Counted from the stretch's first letter, positions 33,480 through 46,167 are shown. The stretch is 64,000 nucleotides of DNA from Argyresthia goedartella (GCA_949825045.1 OX463818.1:29962906-30026905), one strand, 5' to 3'. The notes: generated by a model from the letters alone, not told the origin. A program made the numbers and translations.

Positions 33480-33625
33480 CTGAAGTGAAATGCGATTGAT
33501 TATTTTCGCAGGAAGAAACGAAATCATAAATAAAATACGTGCACTCTCAGGGAATCTATGTTAACTAGATCGGGCCTAGTTATATTTTAAATGGTTATTA
33601 CAGACATAATTCTGAACATACTTAT
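33480..33625. repeat. Flank shared with 46476-46590
   Basis: Same order and orientation as 46476-46590, including AATACGTGCACTCTC and TTATATTTTAAATG. With the exon-like part, the repeated block is about 310 bp here and 380 bp at the second site. Confidence 0.65.
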
Positions 33626-34179
33626 TCACGCTAGTTCTTGACGATATTTTCTCGTCATTTTTCATCCTGATCTAAATGATTTTTATCTTGTTTTGAACAT
33701 AGAAACTTTGATTTTTATTTTCCTTACGTTTACGAGAAGTGAAAAATAAAGTCACTCTACTCAAATCGACTCTACAGTAAAAGTTTTCCAGAATTATGTC
33801 CTCTAACAACCCCTTAAACATATTTATGCCACTCAGCGGTCATCAACAGATGATTGATTCTTAATAAATTAAATGCGTTTATTCAGATAATACACTAAAC
33901 AGAACTCAGAAGATATAACAAGTAGGCATAGAATATAACATCAGTACAGAAATTGGTATAGTACCCTATTAAATAATCTCTATCTATAAAAGTTAAAAAT
34001 ATAAAAACATTTTTAGTTATTTCTGTTTCATGAGAAGCTGTCACCAAAGTATTCCTGCTCCATCTTCACATTGTAAGACTCTGACATGTTTTCGCGTCCT
34101 TCTTACTCTCATGGAAACTGCTCTTATAACTAGGCACTTTTCCCCGTTTCTCTTAAGCTTTTATGTGTTTTTTTAAACT
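33626..34179. other. AT-rich spacer
   Basis: No supported gene. On the minus strand 34028-34090 encodes MSESYNVKMEQEYFGDS and a stop, with AATAAA downstream (33880-33885). The EYFGD end recalls the end of the lysine-rich exon copies, but this is too short to call. Confidence 0.3.
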
Positions 34180-35290
34180 GTTATATTCAGTTCCTAGGGT
34201 TCCATCGCATGAAATGACTAGTGGGTGAATGAGGCTATTTATAGTGTTTCTGAATGCTGTTTTATTCCAGGTGAGTTTGTTTTTTGTTATTGATAGTATT
34301 TGTAGCATGAGTTTGATGTGATCGTAAGACTCAATTTTCAGTCAGATTTGATGGCATGCGTTAGTATACTATTTGATTCTACCGATTTTTCATAACAGTC
34401 GTTGTTATTCATAGGATTAATGCCTGTTTCACCAGTAGGCTAAATAGTTCATGTACTAGAGACGTTATTTCCCTGTCTAAGATTAATGGTATCAGTGTTG
34501 TCACGATGGTTCATTTTAATGTGTGAAATTCCTCACAAGTGTTATCCATGACTGTTTGTAAGTATATCCATTTGCATTGGAGTATTGTGTATAGGCTATT
34601 TGTATAAGTTGTGGGTATTTTACTTTTATTTTTGTTGTCTTATACACTCAATCCCTTCGTTAACTTTTTCTTTGATGTATTCTTGTCGTCCTTTCTCGTC
34701 TCCGATCACGCCGTCCGAAAACCGACATCAAAGTACAGTCTTAACTCCGAAGTTCCCATATAGTCTGTTAGCTTCATCGGTTGATTTATTTTTGATTATT
34801 ATCTAGTTTTTTGAAGGTTTTGGGAAATAACCGTAGTTTGTACCTGATTTCATCAGTTTTTCTTGCCCTTGTTTTACATTTTTTATTTTACCAAAACAGG
34901 CGGAATCATCAACATATCAGTTTTGAACATATTTTACAGGGTCTTTGCAGCTTTGTATTAGAGAAAGAGTTCCGACTGGATACATTATATTGGATAGCAT
35001 TCCTAATTGATCACCCTGTGTTGTTCCTCTATTGTTTAAGATGAAATTGTTTGAGCCTGATAGGCAAATGACTGCGTAACCTATATATGTGTTCAAAAGA
35101 ATTATTGCACAGCAGGGCCAGTACATTCTAGTATTCCAAAGGATGATTCAGCGACTCCGTGCAAAGAAGGTATTCGCAGCATCTATTAGGAAGAGAGCTT
35201 CATCATCTTCACCTTCATTAAAACATTTAGTCATGGCATGAATCCCTCCTTCAATACTCGATTTCATACCTGCACATAGCTGATCAGGCT
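34180..35290 (-). pseudogene. Decayed reverse transcriptase of GTTQGD type
   Basis: Minus-strand relic with ordered RT blocks in shifting frames. From 35284 downwards: [17 protein letters not shown], then a motif A-like FLIDAANTF (near 35200). Near 35090 comes AIILLNTYIGYAVICLSGSN, then RGTTQGDQLGM (near 35020). After a stop come YVDDSACFGK (near 34915) and GTNYGYFPKPSKN (near 34830), then weaker C-terminal similarity (DEKGRQEYIKEKVNE). The GTTQGDP plus Y-x-DD-x-A-x-x-G pattern belongs to an RT family I know from invertebrate genomes that differs from the BEL/Pao, CR1, Jockey and RTE RTs in this window. I cannot assign its clade. It is inactive (stops, frameshifts). Confidence 0.65.
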
Positions 35291-35339
35291 ACATGCTAGT
35301 TGAACATCTTGCACTGTTGCAATCGCCATGGCCTTTGCA

Positions 35340-36640
35340 ATGATACATTCATACATACGTTCATATGCTCATGCCTATTTCCCGGAAGAGGGGTAGGCAG
35401 AGACCAAAGAACTCCACCTGCTACGATCCTGGCATACATCTCTCGCTTCCTCAACATTCATAAGTCTCTTCACGCAAGCTCGCCGGTTACGGGTACTTCG
35501 TATTTGCCCCTTCACTAAAAAATCGCCGATTTGATCTTTATGGGACCTTCTTGGGCATCCCCGTCTGAAGGCTCCTTTCACACCTGCTGTATAAATCTGT
35601 TTCGTCAATCTCCTTTCATTCATAAGGATGAAGGTCATAAAGGTAAGCTGAAATGATTTTGTCACGTTGAAAAGAAACCATCTAAGCTGATCTTTCTCTA
35701 TCCTTGTCACTATATCTTCTTTCCACAGCGTTCCCTTATAACTTCATTTTTCAATCTATCTTTCGATGTTACTCCACATATACTCCTCAAAAACCTCATT
35801 TCTACATGCTTCATATTTCATGCTTCTTCTGCCATACCCAACATTTGCTCCAATACATCAATGTCGGACTCAACACTCCATTATGAATCGCCAAACGTGC
35901 CTTTTGGGACACCGTTTAGCTACTCATCATGGAGTGCTGTGCCCCATTGATTTTATTGCCCACACTCACTCTTCTTGGAAAGAACGGGGAGATGGGAAAT
36001 GTGAGGGTAATATGGAATATCACCCTCACATTTCCCATCTCTTGTAAATATAAAATACTCCCAAGTATATAAACTCATTCACTTGTTCCACTTGTTCACA
36101 ATCAATCATAATCACGCATTCAGTTACTTCTTCATCCTTTTCTAGAACCATGCCCTTCGTTTTACTGACATTCACTTTCATTCTCTTCTTCTTAAGTGAT
36201 TCGTTCATGAGAGTTACCATCTCTTGCAGCTCACCCACCGACGATGCAAAAATAACTTGATCATTGGCGTATAAGAGGCACTTGATAAGTAACTCTCCCA
36301 TTTGCATCCCACAATTACGCTCTTTCAAATCATTCAAACCACTATCCATGAACAGCTTGAACAGCCATGGCGATGCTACAAAGCCCTGTCTCACACCACT
36401 TTCAATGTTAAACCAGCGCGTGTAAGCACCGTTTATCCTGACGCATGCACTGGATTCGTCGTACAACGACTTCAGTGAACGAATCATTTGGCCGTCCACT
36501 CCATACACGGATAGTGTTTCCCACAAATCATTCCTCATCACTTTATCATATGCCTTTTTTCTAAGTCCACGAAAGCGCAGTAAACATTTTGCTTCTCTAT
36601 TAAACACCGTAGAGCAAAGATCAGGTCCATACATCCCATT
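35340..36640 (-). pseudogene. RTE-like LINE, 3' part (RT palm to C-terminus)
   Basis: Part of a minus-strand non-LTR element split by B2. 36658-36026 is open and encodes KAYDKVMRNDLWETLSVYGV, GVRQGFVASPWLFKLFMD and CLLYANDQVIFAS. The usual YADD box is YAND, so the second catalytic Asp pair is broken. The C-terminal part continues in 35710-35375 (KQIYTAGVKG, RNRRACVKRLMNVEEARDVC). The 3' end is a short tail near 35340 with ATACATTCATACATAC. The block pattern fits RTE-type elements often annotated as craniofacial-development-protein-2-like in insects. A 20-bp fold-back (35989-36041) interrupts the coding sequence. Confidence 0.75.
35989..36041. repeat. 20-bp perfect inverted repeat in the LINE
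   Basis: Arms 35989-36008 and 36022-36041 are exact complements around a 13-base loop. The arms copy the coding segment that would read DGKCEG in this LINE family, so one arm is a reversed duplicate. Confidence 0.85.
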
Positions 36641-36645
36641 CCTCT

Positions 36646-37221
36646 TGTTAAATTCCACGCCTTAACCGACAGGGCGTGGAATCTTGTTAGGGTTGTTTTC
36701 CATGTGGAATGTCACAAGTAGTACTGACCTTGACGCCGTGGACCGGCATTCGAAAGCTCAATTCGAGGCAGGAATACGGGATGAGGAACACCAGGGTGGG
36801 GGGTGTTGGGAGTCAAATCTTACTCTCGTCGCAGCCCGCTGTTGTCGCCGTCATGATGCTTGCCGACTACAAGGGTCGCTATCCGAATGCGACGAATTGG
36901 TGACCGAACCACTTCAACCTTTCACAGCACGAAGCACTCACTCCGATGACGTGAAATCTACTTATTTCCCGACGATTGTTCCGTGATTATTACAATTAAC
37001 ATTTCGACCAGGCCCGATACCTGTGGTAGACAATTATTACAAATAACATACAGCCAAGGCCCGAATGCCTGACGCCGACAAATTATCCATGTGCAAAAGT
37101 TAACCTCTAACTCGTCATTTCGTTTCTATGCAAGTGACAGCTAGCTAGTTCCTTTCCGATCACTCGCGGTCCGATCGCGCAACAAAAAAAAAGGTGCGTT
37201 CCGAAGCATAAATATTAAACA
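36646..37221 (-). repeat. 3' LTR of B2
   Basis: 576 bp, TGTTAAATTCC to ATTAAACA. Partner of 43648-44224. Confidence 0.92.
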
Positions 37222-37252
37222 GTCACCCGCCCGGACAGGCCCGAACCTGTCC

Positions 37253-40200
37253 CTAATCAATAGGAAGGCGAGAAAGTGTTGCGACCGCTCTCTTGAGGAC
37301 CGAGTCCCCCACCTTGACTTCTGCTGATCGAGGCGTGCCATCCCGACCCGTGTACAAATTGACGATCCTTTCTCGTCTCCATCTCAATGATGGCAGGTTC
37401 GCATCCTTAATCAGCACCAAATCACCGATTTGAGGGGGGCTCTTCCGGTCAGTCCACTTAAGGCGCTGCTGCAAGATGTGCAAGTACTCAAGGGACCACC
37501 GTTTCTAAAAATCTTGAGCCATCTGCTGCAACATCTGCCACCTAGTTAACCGACTTAACTTAACATCACCGAATGGGTATTCTGGCAGGGCGTTAAGGGG
37601 CTGACCTATCAGGAAGTGACCCGGCGTCAACGCTTCCAAATCATTTGGATCCGAACTGAGCGGGCAAAACGGACGCAAGTTCAGTGTCATTTCAGTTTTA
37701 CAGAACAGCGTCGCAAGCTCTTCAAAGCGTAGAGAGGTCTCACCGATGATCCTCGTCAGGTGCGACTTAGCCGATTTTACCGCAGCCTCAAATATTCCTC
37801 CCCAATGAGGACATCCCGGCGGACTGAAAACCCATTCAATCCCTCGTCGAGAGCAAGCCGTACCGATGGCGTCCTGGTAACCGTTCAGTAAATTAGTGAT
37901 CTCCTGCAGATATCGCCTGGCTCCGACAAAATTTGTGCCGTTGTCCGAACGGATTAATGTCGGGAGGCCCCTTCGTGAGACGAACTGATCCAGACATGCG
38001 ATAAATGCCTCTGTAGTGAGGTCACTGACCACCTCAAAGTGGACTGCTTTCGTGGCCAAGCACACGAAGATGCACAGGTATGCCTTCACTAATCTGGCGT
38101 TCCGTAGCTGTGGAGACTTGACCATGAATGGTCCCGCGAAATCCGTTCCGACACCCGCAAAGGGCCGGATTTCGTTAATCCTATCCGAGGGCAAATCGCC
38201 CATCTGGGGCTGCATCGTAGCCGCCTTGGCCCGATAACAAGGCAGGCACCGAAATACGACGCTCCGCACTAAGCGTCTTCCCGATAGAATCCAGAACTCG
38301 CGCTGGAGAAACGCCATCAAGGCGTGGCATCCGACATGCTCATTCCGAATGTGCCGATCCTGTATCAACAGTTCGACCAACTTCCCTTTCCTAGGGAGTA
38401 ACAACGGGTGGCGAGCCGCATAAGGCAGGTTGGCATTCCGCAGCAGACCTCCTACCCTCAGCAATCCTTGAGGGTCAATAAACGGGTTGAGCCGAGCCAC
38501 AGCTCCCTTCAGTTGGACGCGTCCGCGTCTCAGAATGTCCAGTTCGGACTTAAAGTGCACCGTCTGCACGTTCCGTACCAATGCGAACAACGCATGGTTC
38601 CGTTCCCGTGGTGTCAGGACCTGTGTCCGCACTCGTTGCGCCTCAGAATTGCGGCAATTTCGCGCAAATCGGAAGATCCAGGCGGTCACATTGACCAGTT
38701 TGTCGAGCGAGCTGTACCGTTCCAGCAGGCTGAACTCCTCTTCCGGCTCTGGTTGCGTCGTACAGACACTGACTGTCAAGGCGCCGTTCGCCGAGTTAAC
38801 GCGTGGACTCATTGGCCAATCCGATTCGGCTTGAGTTAACCATTTTGGACCCCACCACAAGGGATTTCCAACTAACTCCAGAGCGTGACACCCACGAGAC
38901 GCACCGTCTGCTGGGTTCATTTCCCCTGGAACATGTCTCCAGATTAAGGGAACCTCCGAATTCAAAATCTGTGAAACCCGATTCGCCACAAAAATCTCCA
39001 GCTTGTGAACTGAAGCCTACAGCCAGCATAACACGATCTGGCTGTCCGTCCAAGCGTAGACCGTATTTTCTAACGCTATTGACCCACGAAGAACCGTCAT
39101 CGTGTGGTTGAGCAGACGAGTCAGGAGAGCCGCTCCTGAAAGCTCTAATTTGGGAATGGTCAGGCGAGTGCGCAACGGCGCAACCTTGCTCTTGGCCATG
39201 ACCAACCGCACATCAACCTTCCCCGAGGAGTCGACCGTACGCAGATACACCGCAGCTCCGTAGCCCTTCTCCGAGGCAACGCAAAACCCATGCAGGGAGG
39301 CGGTGTATCGTTTGGTGGGGACCAACCTCCGTGGCAGTGAAATCCGATTGATGCCAGGGAGGGTCGAAAAGAACGATTCCCACTCTGAACTCAATGACCT
39401 GCCGATCGGGTCGTCCCATTTCAGCTCAGCAGACCACAATTGCTGCATAAAACACTTGAGCTGAAATGTTACCGGGGTGATCCACCCGTTTGGATCAAAT
39501 GTCCTAGCCACCGTTGAAAGGACGTTCCGTTTCGTCCAGACCTTCGGGGAGTCCAACTCGACCCGATACGAAAACATGTCTGACACCGGCTGGTACTGGA
39601 CGCCTAACACCGACAACATATTCGGATTTTCCAAATTTTCATAATGTGGGGATCCTGCTGGTAGTCATCCGGAAGACCAGACAGTAACTCTGGAGAGTTC
39701 GACATCCATTTCCGGAGCTCGTAACCTCCACCCCGTAAGAGCTCAACTAGCTCGTCCCGTCGAGCGAGCGCCTCCTCTACGGAATCTGCACCGGTACAGA
39801 TATCGTCCACGTAGAGATCCTGCTCCAGGATCGCTGCTCCTCTAGGGAAATTTAACCGTTCTCGATCCGCTAACTCCCGCAGAGTGCGAATCGCCAAATA
39901 AAAACTAGACCGTAGCCCGTACGTGTTGGTGTTCAGCTCGTACACCTTGATGGTCTAATCTGGGCTCTCTCGCCACAGTATCAGCTGACACCGTCTATCG
40001 TCAGGGTGAATGACCGTCTGTCTAAACATCATCCGGATGTCAGCTACAAACACAACATTGTGTCGACGGAACCGTGTGATAACATCCGCGATGTCATGAT
40101 TCAACTTCGGCCTTGAATGCAAACACTGGTTCAGGTTCATGCCGTTAGATGTTGATGCCGATCCATCGAACACTACCCGTATTTTGCCCTCAAGGGGTCC

Positions 40201-41146
40201 TCAAGACCGCGTGATGAGGCAAGAAGCAGTGGTCTTCACGCTTTTCATCGATACCCGAAACCGACATGTGGCCGAGCGACTCGTATTCCCGCATGAAGTC
40301 GACGTACTTCTGCCGGAAAATCCCGTCACGCTTCATGCGTCAATCCATCGACAGAAACCGCGTCTCGGCGGCATGGTGTGAACCGCCCAGCGGTGGGCGA
40401 TCACTCCGGAATGAAAGACGTGTGAGAAATCGACCTGACCGAAGGCGACCAGTATTGTTGCGATTAAACTGTTCACACTCTTCTTCAACCGGGTCCAACC
40501 GGCGGACCGTAGGTGGTTCCTCCACCTCCCAAAACTTTTGTATCACCTCCGAGAGTACAGAACCGAATAAGGGACTACTAGTCGCTAGGCGTGGGGCAGC
40601 CGGCATGACCGGACCCATTACCGCATGGCCCAGTTTGGTGTTGACCGAAACCAGACCAGTCGCCTGCAACACGTGGACACCTGGCACTAACAGGTTTCCA
40701 AAGGCATCAACACCCAATAAAATGTCTACTGGGCCCGGAATATCGAACTCCGGGTCAGCCAGTGACAACCCAGCGACCAACTGTCGCACTGTGGGCGACA
40801 ACCGTACGTGGGGGTGTGAGCCCATCACATTAGGCATGACTAATGCCGTGACCGTCAGATTCACCGATGAATCCACCCGTGACGAGAGAGTAATCCGACA
40901 TACTCCCTTAACGGAACCGACTTCCGTGTTCCCAATTCCCCGAATGGAATGTGGATACTCCAACTCCCTTACCGAAATGCCCAACCGTCTTACAAGGTTG
41001 CACGAGACTAAGCACCCCTGGGCCCCCGAGTCCAATAGTGCTCGTGCCACACATGATTTGCCGTCCGAACTTCACGCTATCACAGAGGCGGTGGGGAGCA
41101 TGACCGTCTGTGGAGTGGCGGCACCCTGTAAGTGGGCGGCGTGTCC
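37253..41146 (-). pseudogene. B2 pol (protease to integrase), multiply broken
   Basis: Read right to left after the gag-boundary UAG (41147-41149): protease (LLDSGAQGCLV), RT (FVADIRMMFRQT, LYVDDICTG), RNase H (AWTDSQIVLCWL), then the integrase finger and core (GVGTDFAGPF, RSDNGTNFVGARRY, GGIFEAAVKSAKSHLTRIIG) and C-terminal domain. The integrase part is open over about 490 codons (38989-37505) and keeps the segment deleted in B1. Lesions against B1: an inserted base near 40193, a lost base near 39640, and stops near 39955 (CAG to TAG), 39015 (AAG to TAG) and 37503 (TGG to TAG). No complete Pol can be made. Confidence 0.88.
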
Positions 41147-42939
41147 CTAGCGGGAACCTCCGCGGGATCCGAACCCGCTGAGGCCTCCGTCGGCCTCGGA
41201 GTAACTCGGCTGCTGATATGCAACCGGCATATCAGACCGTATGTACATCAAGGGGTCCCAACCCGTATAATAGGCCCCTCGCTGTCCCGGTATCCGACCA
41301 TACCGGACGGTGTACGGTGTGCCCTTGGATGAATGGGGGAGAGCGGATCCAACCTGGGGCGCCCTAGGAATGGGGTCGACATCCCACTGTTCGCCTCCCA
41401 GAGCGACAGGCAGGGTGGCGTAGAAGCTGGTGGGCTCCCAGCCTTCGCGCTACTCATAGGTGCCATCTGACACCCGCCCGTAACACGCGGTGAGCCAGCG
41501 GCCCGAAGTCCTCGCTGACCGTGGACAGCGGCGACCGAACCCCGGCTGTCCCGCATATTACCCCCCGCGCTGCCCCCTTCCCCTCGGGGGGGGTCCCGTC
41601 CGCGGGTACCCCAGTCACCCCGTTGGTGACTCCCGTTGCCCGGAGGGGGACTGGGTCCGGCCCTGGTTGGGCCCTGTGGCCGACCAACCTGAGTCCGGCC
41701 CTAGTGACCGACCTAAGGGCCTGACCCATTCAGGCACAACACTATGTGGTGCTTGCCACCACAGCACTCACAGGGGAACGCGCGCGAGTACTCGCTCAGC
41801 GTGTTCGGCCCCAAACAACCGAAACACAATCGGTGACGGAAAACTATATTCCTGCGGGCAGCTACCCCGAGCGCCTTAAATTTGGCGCAACTGGTCACGT
41901 CATGACCGGCACTGTTGCAGTGCACACAGCCGTTACCCGACGGAGCGGCATTCAAAACGCCAAATTGTTTCGACCGCCCACCCCCCCGTGGGGGCGGGGG
42001 GCGCGGCCCCTCCCGCATCCGCGCGGGTTGGCGCTGCACACTGGCCTCCGTGTCCAGTGTGTCAAATCGCCTACATTCACCCTCCAAAAAATCCGTCAAT
42101 TGGACGAGCGTGGGTAGTTCCGTGCTACTGCCCCCATGCAGCTGTTCAAATCGACTTTGAACAGCTGCAGGCAATCGTGACAAAACCATATATAAGACAA
42201 TGTATGACCATTGGTCTACCGGAAGACCAAGGTTCTGAAGGGCCTTAGTGGCCACCAGCACAGGGTTGAGCACCTGTACTCGGATGTCAACATCCCGGGT
42301 TACCCCTGGGATGCTAAACAGCTTCCCCAGCTGCGCATCAACCAACCGCCGTTTGTGTTGGTAATGGTCAAACAATATGGACCTTGCTATCTCATAATTG
42401 CCCGCCGTGACCGTTAGGTGACCGACCAACTCCTTCGGTTCACCCCGCAGAGCCAGCAATAGTTGAGCCAACTTGTAGGCGTTGTCCAGGTCGTCCCGAT
42501 CGTGGACCAAACTATTAAATAAATTGATGAAGGCTGGCCACTCATCAATTGCCCCACTGAAGGCCGGAATCTCCAGGTGTGGCAGCCGTCCAACAACACT
42601 CTTCGGGGGTGGGTCTCCGTTACCCTCCCCACGGTCATTCCTTCACGACCGCTTAATTTTCTCCGCGCGACGCTCGATATCACCCAAGCATTCCATCGCT
42701 TGGCCAGCATCCGCGCAGAGCTGTTTCACTGCAGCCACCGAGGCTTCATCAGTAAGCCCGAGAGCGTCAGCCTCCGCAGCCAGCCGACACACCTTCCCGA
42801 CGCGTGTCATTGCGTCCTCCACACGCTTGAGCAGGACATCATCCATGTCCGGTCGCTCCACATACTTATGAGTATGGGCGAGCCATCTCATTTCCTTTCG
42901 GACACCATGCCGCAGTACCGTCAAGGGTGAAGGTGCCAT
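41147..42939 (-). pseudogene. B2 gag, broken
   Basis: Starts MAPSPLTVLRHGVRKEMRWL at 42939, which fixes the family B start. In-frame stops near 42641 (TGA) and 41711 (TAG) and an 8-base loss near 41330 break the frame. Cysteine knuckles are recognisable (CVHCNSAGHDVTSC, CFGCLGPNTLSEY with the last Cys lost, CECCGGKHHIVLC). It keeps the run of eight C (41586-41593) and the CGC-TAG-GGA boundary of B1. Confidence 0.82.
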
Positions 42940-43647
42940 GTTGACCGATTTAATAGATTCTGGTCTTATACTTCACTACCGAACTAATTATAGCCAGAGA
43001 CCAGCACTGGCCCGTCAGCGCTGGGCACAGAAATTAAAACTAAGTTGTCAAAACTAAGGCAACCACTAAAACAATTAAATCCAAAAAAATATTTAATATG
43101 GTCGCCCTGTGGACATACACCTTATATACTATACACTCTAAATCAATTAGAGAATGCCACCATAAAGCACAATACAAAATAACACACAAAAATGTATTAT
43201 ATATATATTTTTTTTAACATAGTGTAGGTAGCTGTGAACCTTCTAGAAGTGGTCTTTCCGATATGACCTGCACTTCTACTGAGGTCAGCAAAATCAGCTT
43301 AATACCCCTTAAATAGCCTGACCCTGCTCTGTAAACCGAAATAACACTGCAGTACTATAGAACCCGACGTTCTACCGCAAGTAATACAATCTAGTTACTT
43401 CGCAGAATGACTTTTCAATCCTTTATGCGCACAAACAGTAGTTTCCGACTACAATTTTATAATAATTGTTAACTAAATCGTCAATTATACGTTCACTAAC
43501 CGAAAATGAACCTAAATTGTGGTATACCGACCACAAGACTCACTCACAACAAAGATTGCCGACCAATCTGAGGTACCCTTTCCCACTACAACGCGGCACA
43601 AAAAACAACCCTACGACCGTCCGTGAATCGATTTCCTACTACCAAAA
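42940..43647 (-). other. B2 5' leader with primer site
   Basis: AT-rich leader similar to 30538-31221 of B1. On the minus strand the LTR is followed by TTT and TGGTAGTAGG, a slightly changed primer site. Contains (AT)n near 43198-43215. Confidence 0.6.
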
Positions 43648-44224
43648 TGTTAAATTCCACGCCTTAACCGACAGGGCGTGGAATCTTGTTAGGGTTGTTT
43701 TCCATGTGTAATGTCACAAGTAGTACTGACCTTGACGCCGTGGACCGGCATTCGAAAGCTCAATTCGAGGCAGGAATACGGGATGAGGAACACCAGGGTG
43801 GGGGCTGTTGGGAGTCGAATCTTACTCTCGTCGCAGCCCGCTGCTGTCGCCGTCGTGATGCTTGCCGACTACAAGGGTCGCTATCCGAATGCGACGAATT
43901 GGTGACCGAACCACTTCAACCTTTCACAGCACGAAGCACTCACTACGATGACGTGAAATCTACTTATTTCCCGATGATTGTTCCGTGATTATTACAATTA
44001 ACATTCCGACCAGGCCCGATACCTGTGGTAGACAATTATTACAAATAACATACAGCCAAGGCCCGAATGCCTGACGCCGACAAATTATCCATGTGCAAAA
44101 GTTAACTTCTAACTCGTCATTTCGTTTCTATGCAAGTGACAGCTAGCTAGTTCCGTTCCGATCACTCGCGGTCCGATCGCGCAACAAAAAAAAAAGGTGC
44201 GTTCCGAAGCATAAATATTAAACA
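43648..44224 (-). repeat. 5' LTR of B2
   Basis: 577 bp, partner of 36646-37221. CCTCT follows. Confidence 0.92.
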
Positions 44225-44229
44225 CCTCT

Positions 44230-45720
44230 TCTGAATCGCCCTTGCGCATCTCATATATTTTCCTCCGTTTTAATCATCACTGGTTCAATCAATATTTTTG
44301 CATACAATTTACCGACGATGCTGAGAAGACTAATGCCGCGGAAGCTTTTACAGTCCTGCTGTGAAACCTATCCCTTATATAGTGGGACGATAACAGCCTT
44401 GCACCAGTCACCTGGCACCCGACGGATCGTCCAGCATATATTAAAGTCGGTACAGTTGACTAGCCACGACGCCATCTCCTTCCCTCAGTATCTCTAACGA
44501 TACTCTATCATATCCTGCCGCTTTACCTGTTTTCATACTTTTCATCGCACTTACTATTTCTTTCATGCTTATATTATCACTTTAGTACTAAATTTCAGTC
44601 AATGTCGTATCCTCAGCGACAACTGCGGGTACGCCATCTACTAGGGGTAAGGAGGATGTGCTTGCAGCGTCCACGTCCAGTTCCCTCACGTTCGAAAAGA
44701 CTTTCAAAATATTGCTACCATCGAATCAAAACATTTTCTTCCTCATTCAAAACATCGACATTTTCACTTCTAATTACATTAAAATTTGTTTTTTCTGATT
44801 TTCCTCGGGCAACCTTCGCCAATTTCCAAATAATCTTGATGTTGGCTCGCAAATTGTCAGAAAACATTCATCACATCGCTCTTTTATCTGTTATTTCTTT
44901 GTTGTCACACATTCTTTTACCAGTCTTTTCAAGACTCTATAGTTCTCAATCGCTCTATCAACATCTTCTTCATTTATTCTACCACAAATTACTCTCATGT
45001 TAGCTTTTATAGCTAACAAGTCCAACCATGCTTTTTTCTTATCATCCACTACCTTTTTTTCTTCATCGTCTCACCAGACAGCTTGTTCTGGTGTTTTTCC
45101 TTTCCTCCTTTTGGTCACACTACATACTTCCCTTGCAGACTCTGTACTCCATTTTTAATTATTGACCAAAACTGTTTTATGTCAAGGTCACACTCTCCTT
45201 TCAAATTAATCTTCTCAAAGTGTACAGCCAGTCTCTTCTTATAATCTACTTTGACACACTCTTCTCTTAATGTCTCTACTTTTATACGTTCCAACTCAAC
45301 AGACCATTTACCTGGCTTTTCACCAGAAAATGATTCCATTATAGGTTAGCGCACCGCCTTACTCTCATGTCGACAACGTTGTTTCTCAGTCTTTCATCAA
45401 CAAATATAAAATCAATCATACTCCTCACTTGCTGTCTCTGCCAAGTATACGTGTGAATCTTTTTGTGTCAAAACAAAGTGTTCGTCACACAATGATTATT
45501 TTCCAGACACAGATCAAGAAGACCTAAGCCGTTCTCGTTGACCCTTTCGTCACCAAACTTACTCAGCACTTGATCATTACCATCTTGCTTCACTCTTACC
45601 CATGCATTAAAATCTCCTAGCATTATGATCCGCTCGTTTGCATCGCACTTCATTAATACCTCTCGCAAATTTTCAAAAATATGGAAGTAATTCATTATTA
45701 AAATTGTCATGAAATACAAA
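44230..45720 (-). pseudogene. RTE-like LINE, 5' part (endonuclease, RT start)
   Basis: Continuation of the LINE beyond B2. 45719-45468 encodes an endonuclease block (IIMLGDFNAWVR) of the exonuclease-endonuclease-phosphatase fold that nicks the target DNA. 45339-45115 encodes a linker. About 44580-44230 encodes the RT entry region (MKEIVSAMKSMKTGKAAGYD, then fragments around KAVIVPLYKG and SIVGKLYAKIL with stops). The N-terminal end of the endonuclease is missing, so the copy is 5'-truncated near 45720. Confidence 0.72.
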
Positions 45721-45837
45721 ATAAAACAGGGTAAAATTATTTAAAAAAAAACATAGGTTTTGAACTTCATAACCACGCAATAAGGTTGGAAATGGCGGGC
45801 CATTTTATGATCAACCCACAGAAAAATGGATAGTACC

Positions 45838-46110
45838 TATAATAGTACCTTGTACCTTGGACATTATTTACACACATTGATCTAGCCCCAAACTAGGATT
45901 CCCTGTATCTTGGGTACGAGACAACGATACATATACTTATATAGATAAATATTATACTTAGATAAATAAACAACCATGACTAGGGTATAAACGTCCGTTC
46001 TCATCCAAAAAATATTTGCCCCCAAGGGGACACGAACCCGGGACCCTCGGCTTCGTGGGCAGGGTCACTGCCGACTCGGCCATTCGGGTCGTAGCTAACA
46101 GATAACAATA
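45838..46110 (-). mobile_element. tRNA-derived SINE
   Basis: On the minus strand a tRNA-like head carries a Pol III box A (TGGCCGAGTCGG, 46071-46082) and a box B (GGTTCGTGTCC, 46028-46038) about 33 bases apart. The tail includes TTTGGGGCTAGATC and GTGTGTAAATAATGTCC, which resembles SINE tails I know from Lepidoptera. The exact ends and target duplication are not resolved. Confidence 0.65.
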
Positions 46111-46167
46111 CACTTTCTTGGCGCTGTAGATAGGTGCAAGTGCAGTGGGTCGATCTGTGCTGAGAAT

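Larger units (their letters stand above)
36641..44229 (-). mobile_element. BEL/Pao retrotransposon B2 nested in the RTE-like LINE
   Basis: Full-length family B copy on the minus strand with LTRs at 36646-37221 and 43648-44224 and a CCTCT duplication (36641-36645, 44225-44229). The LTRs differ at about ten sites plus a poly-A indel (roughly 2%), so this copy is older than B1. Relative to B1 its LTRs are clearly different while internal genes are close, suggesting a subfamily. It interrupts the LINE between RT blocks; LINE sequence continues at 44230. Confidence 0.93.

Noticed and set aside
43198..43215. AT repeat as a regulatory element
   Set aside because: Simple (AT)n/T run in the B2 leader with no counterpart in B1.
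46028..46082. tRNA gene
   Set aside because: Pol III boxes are present but there is no full cloverleaf, and a SINE-type tail follows, so it is called a SINE.
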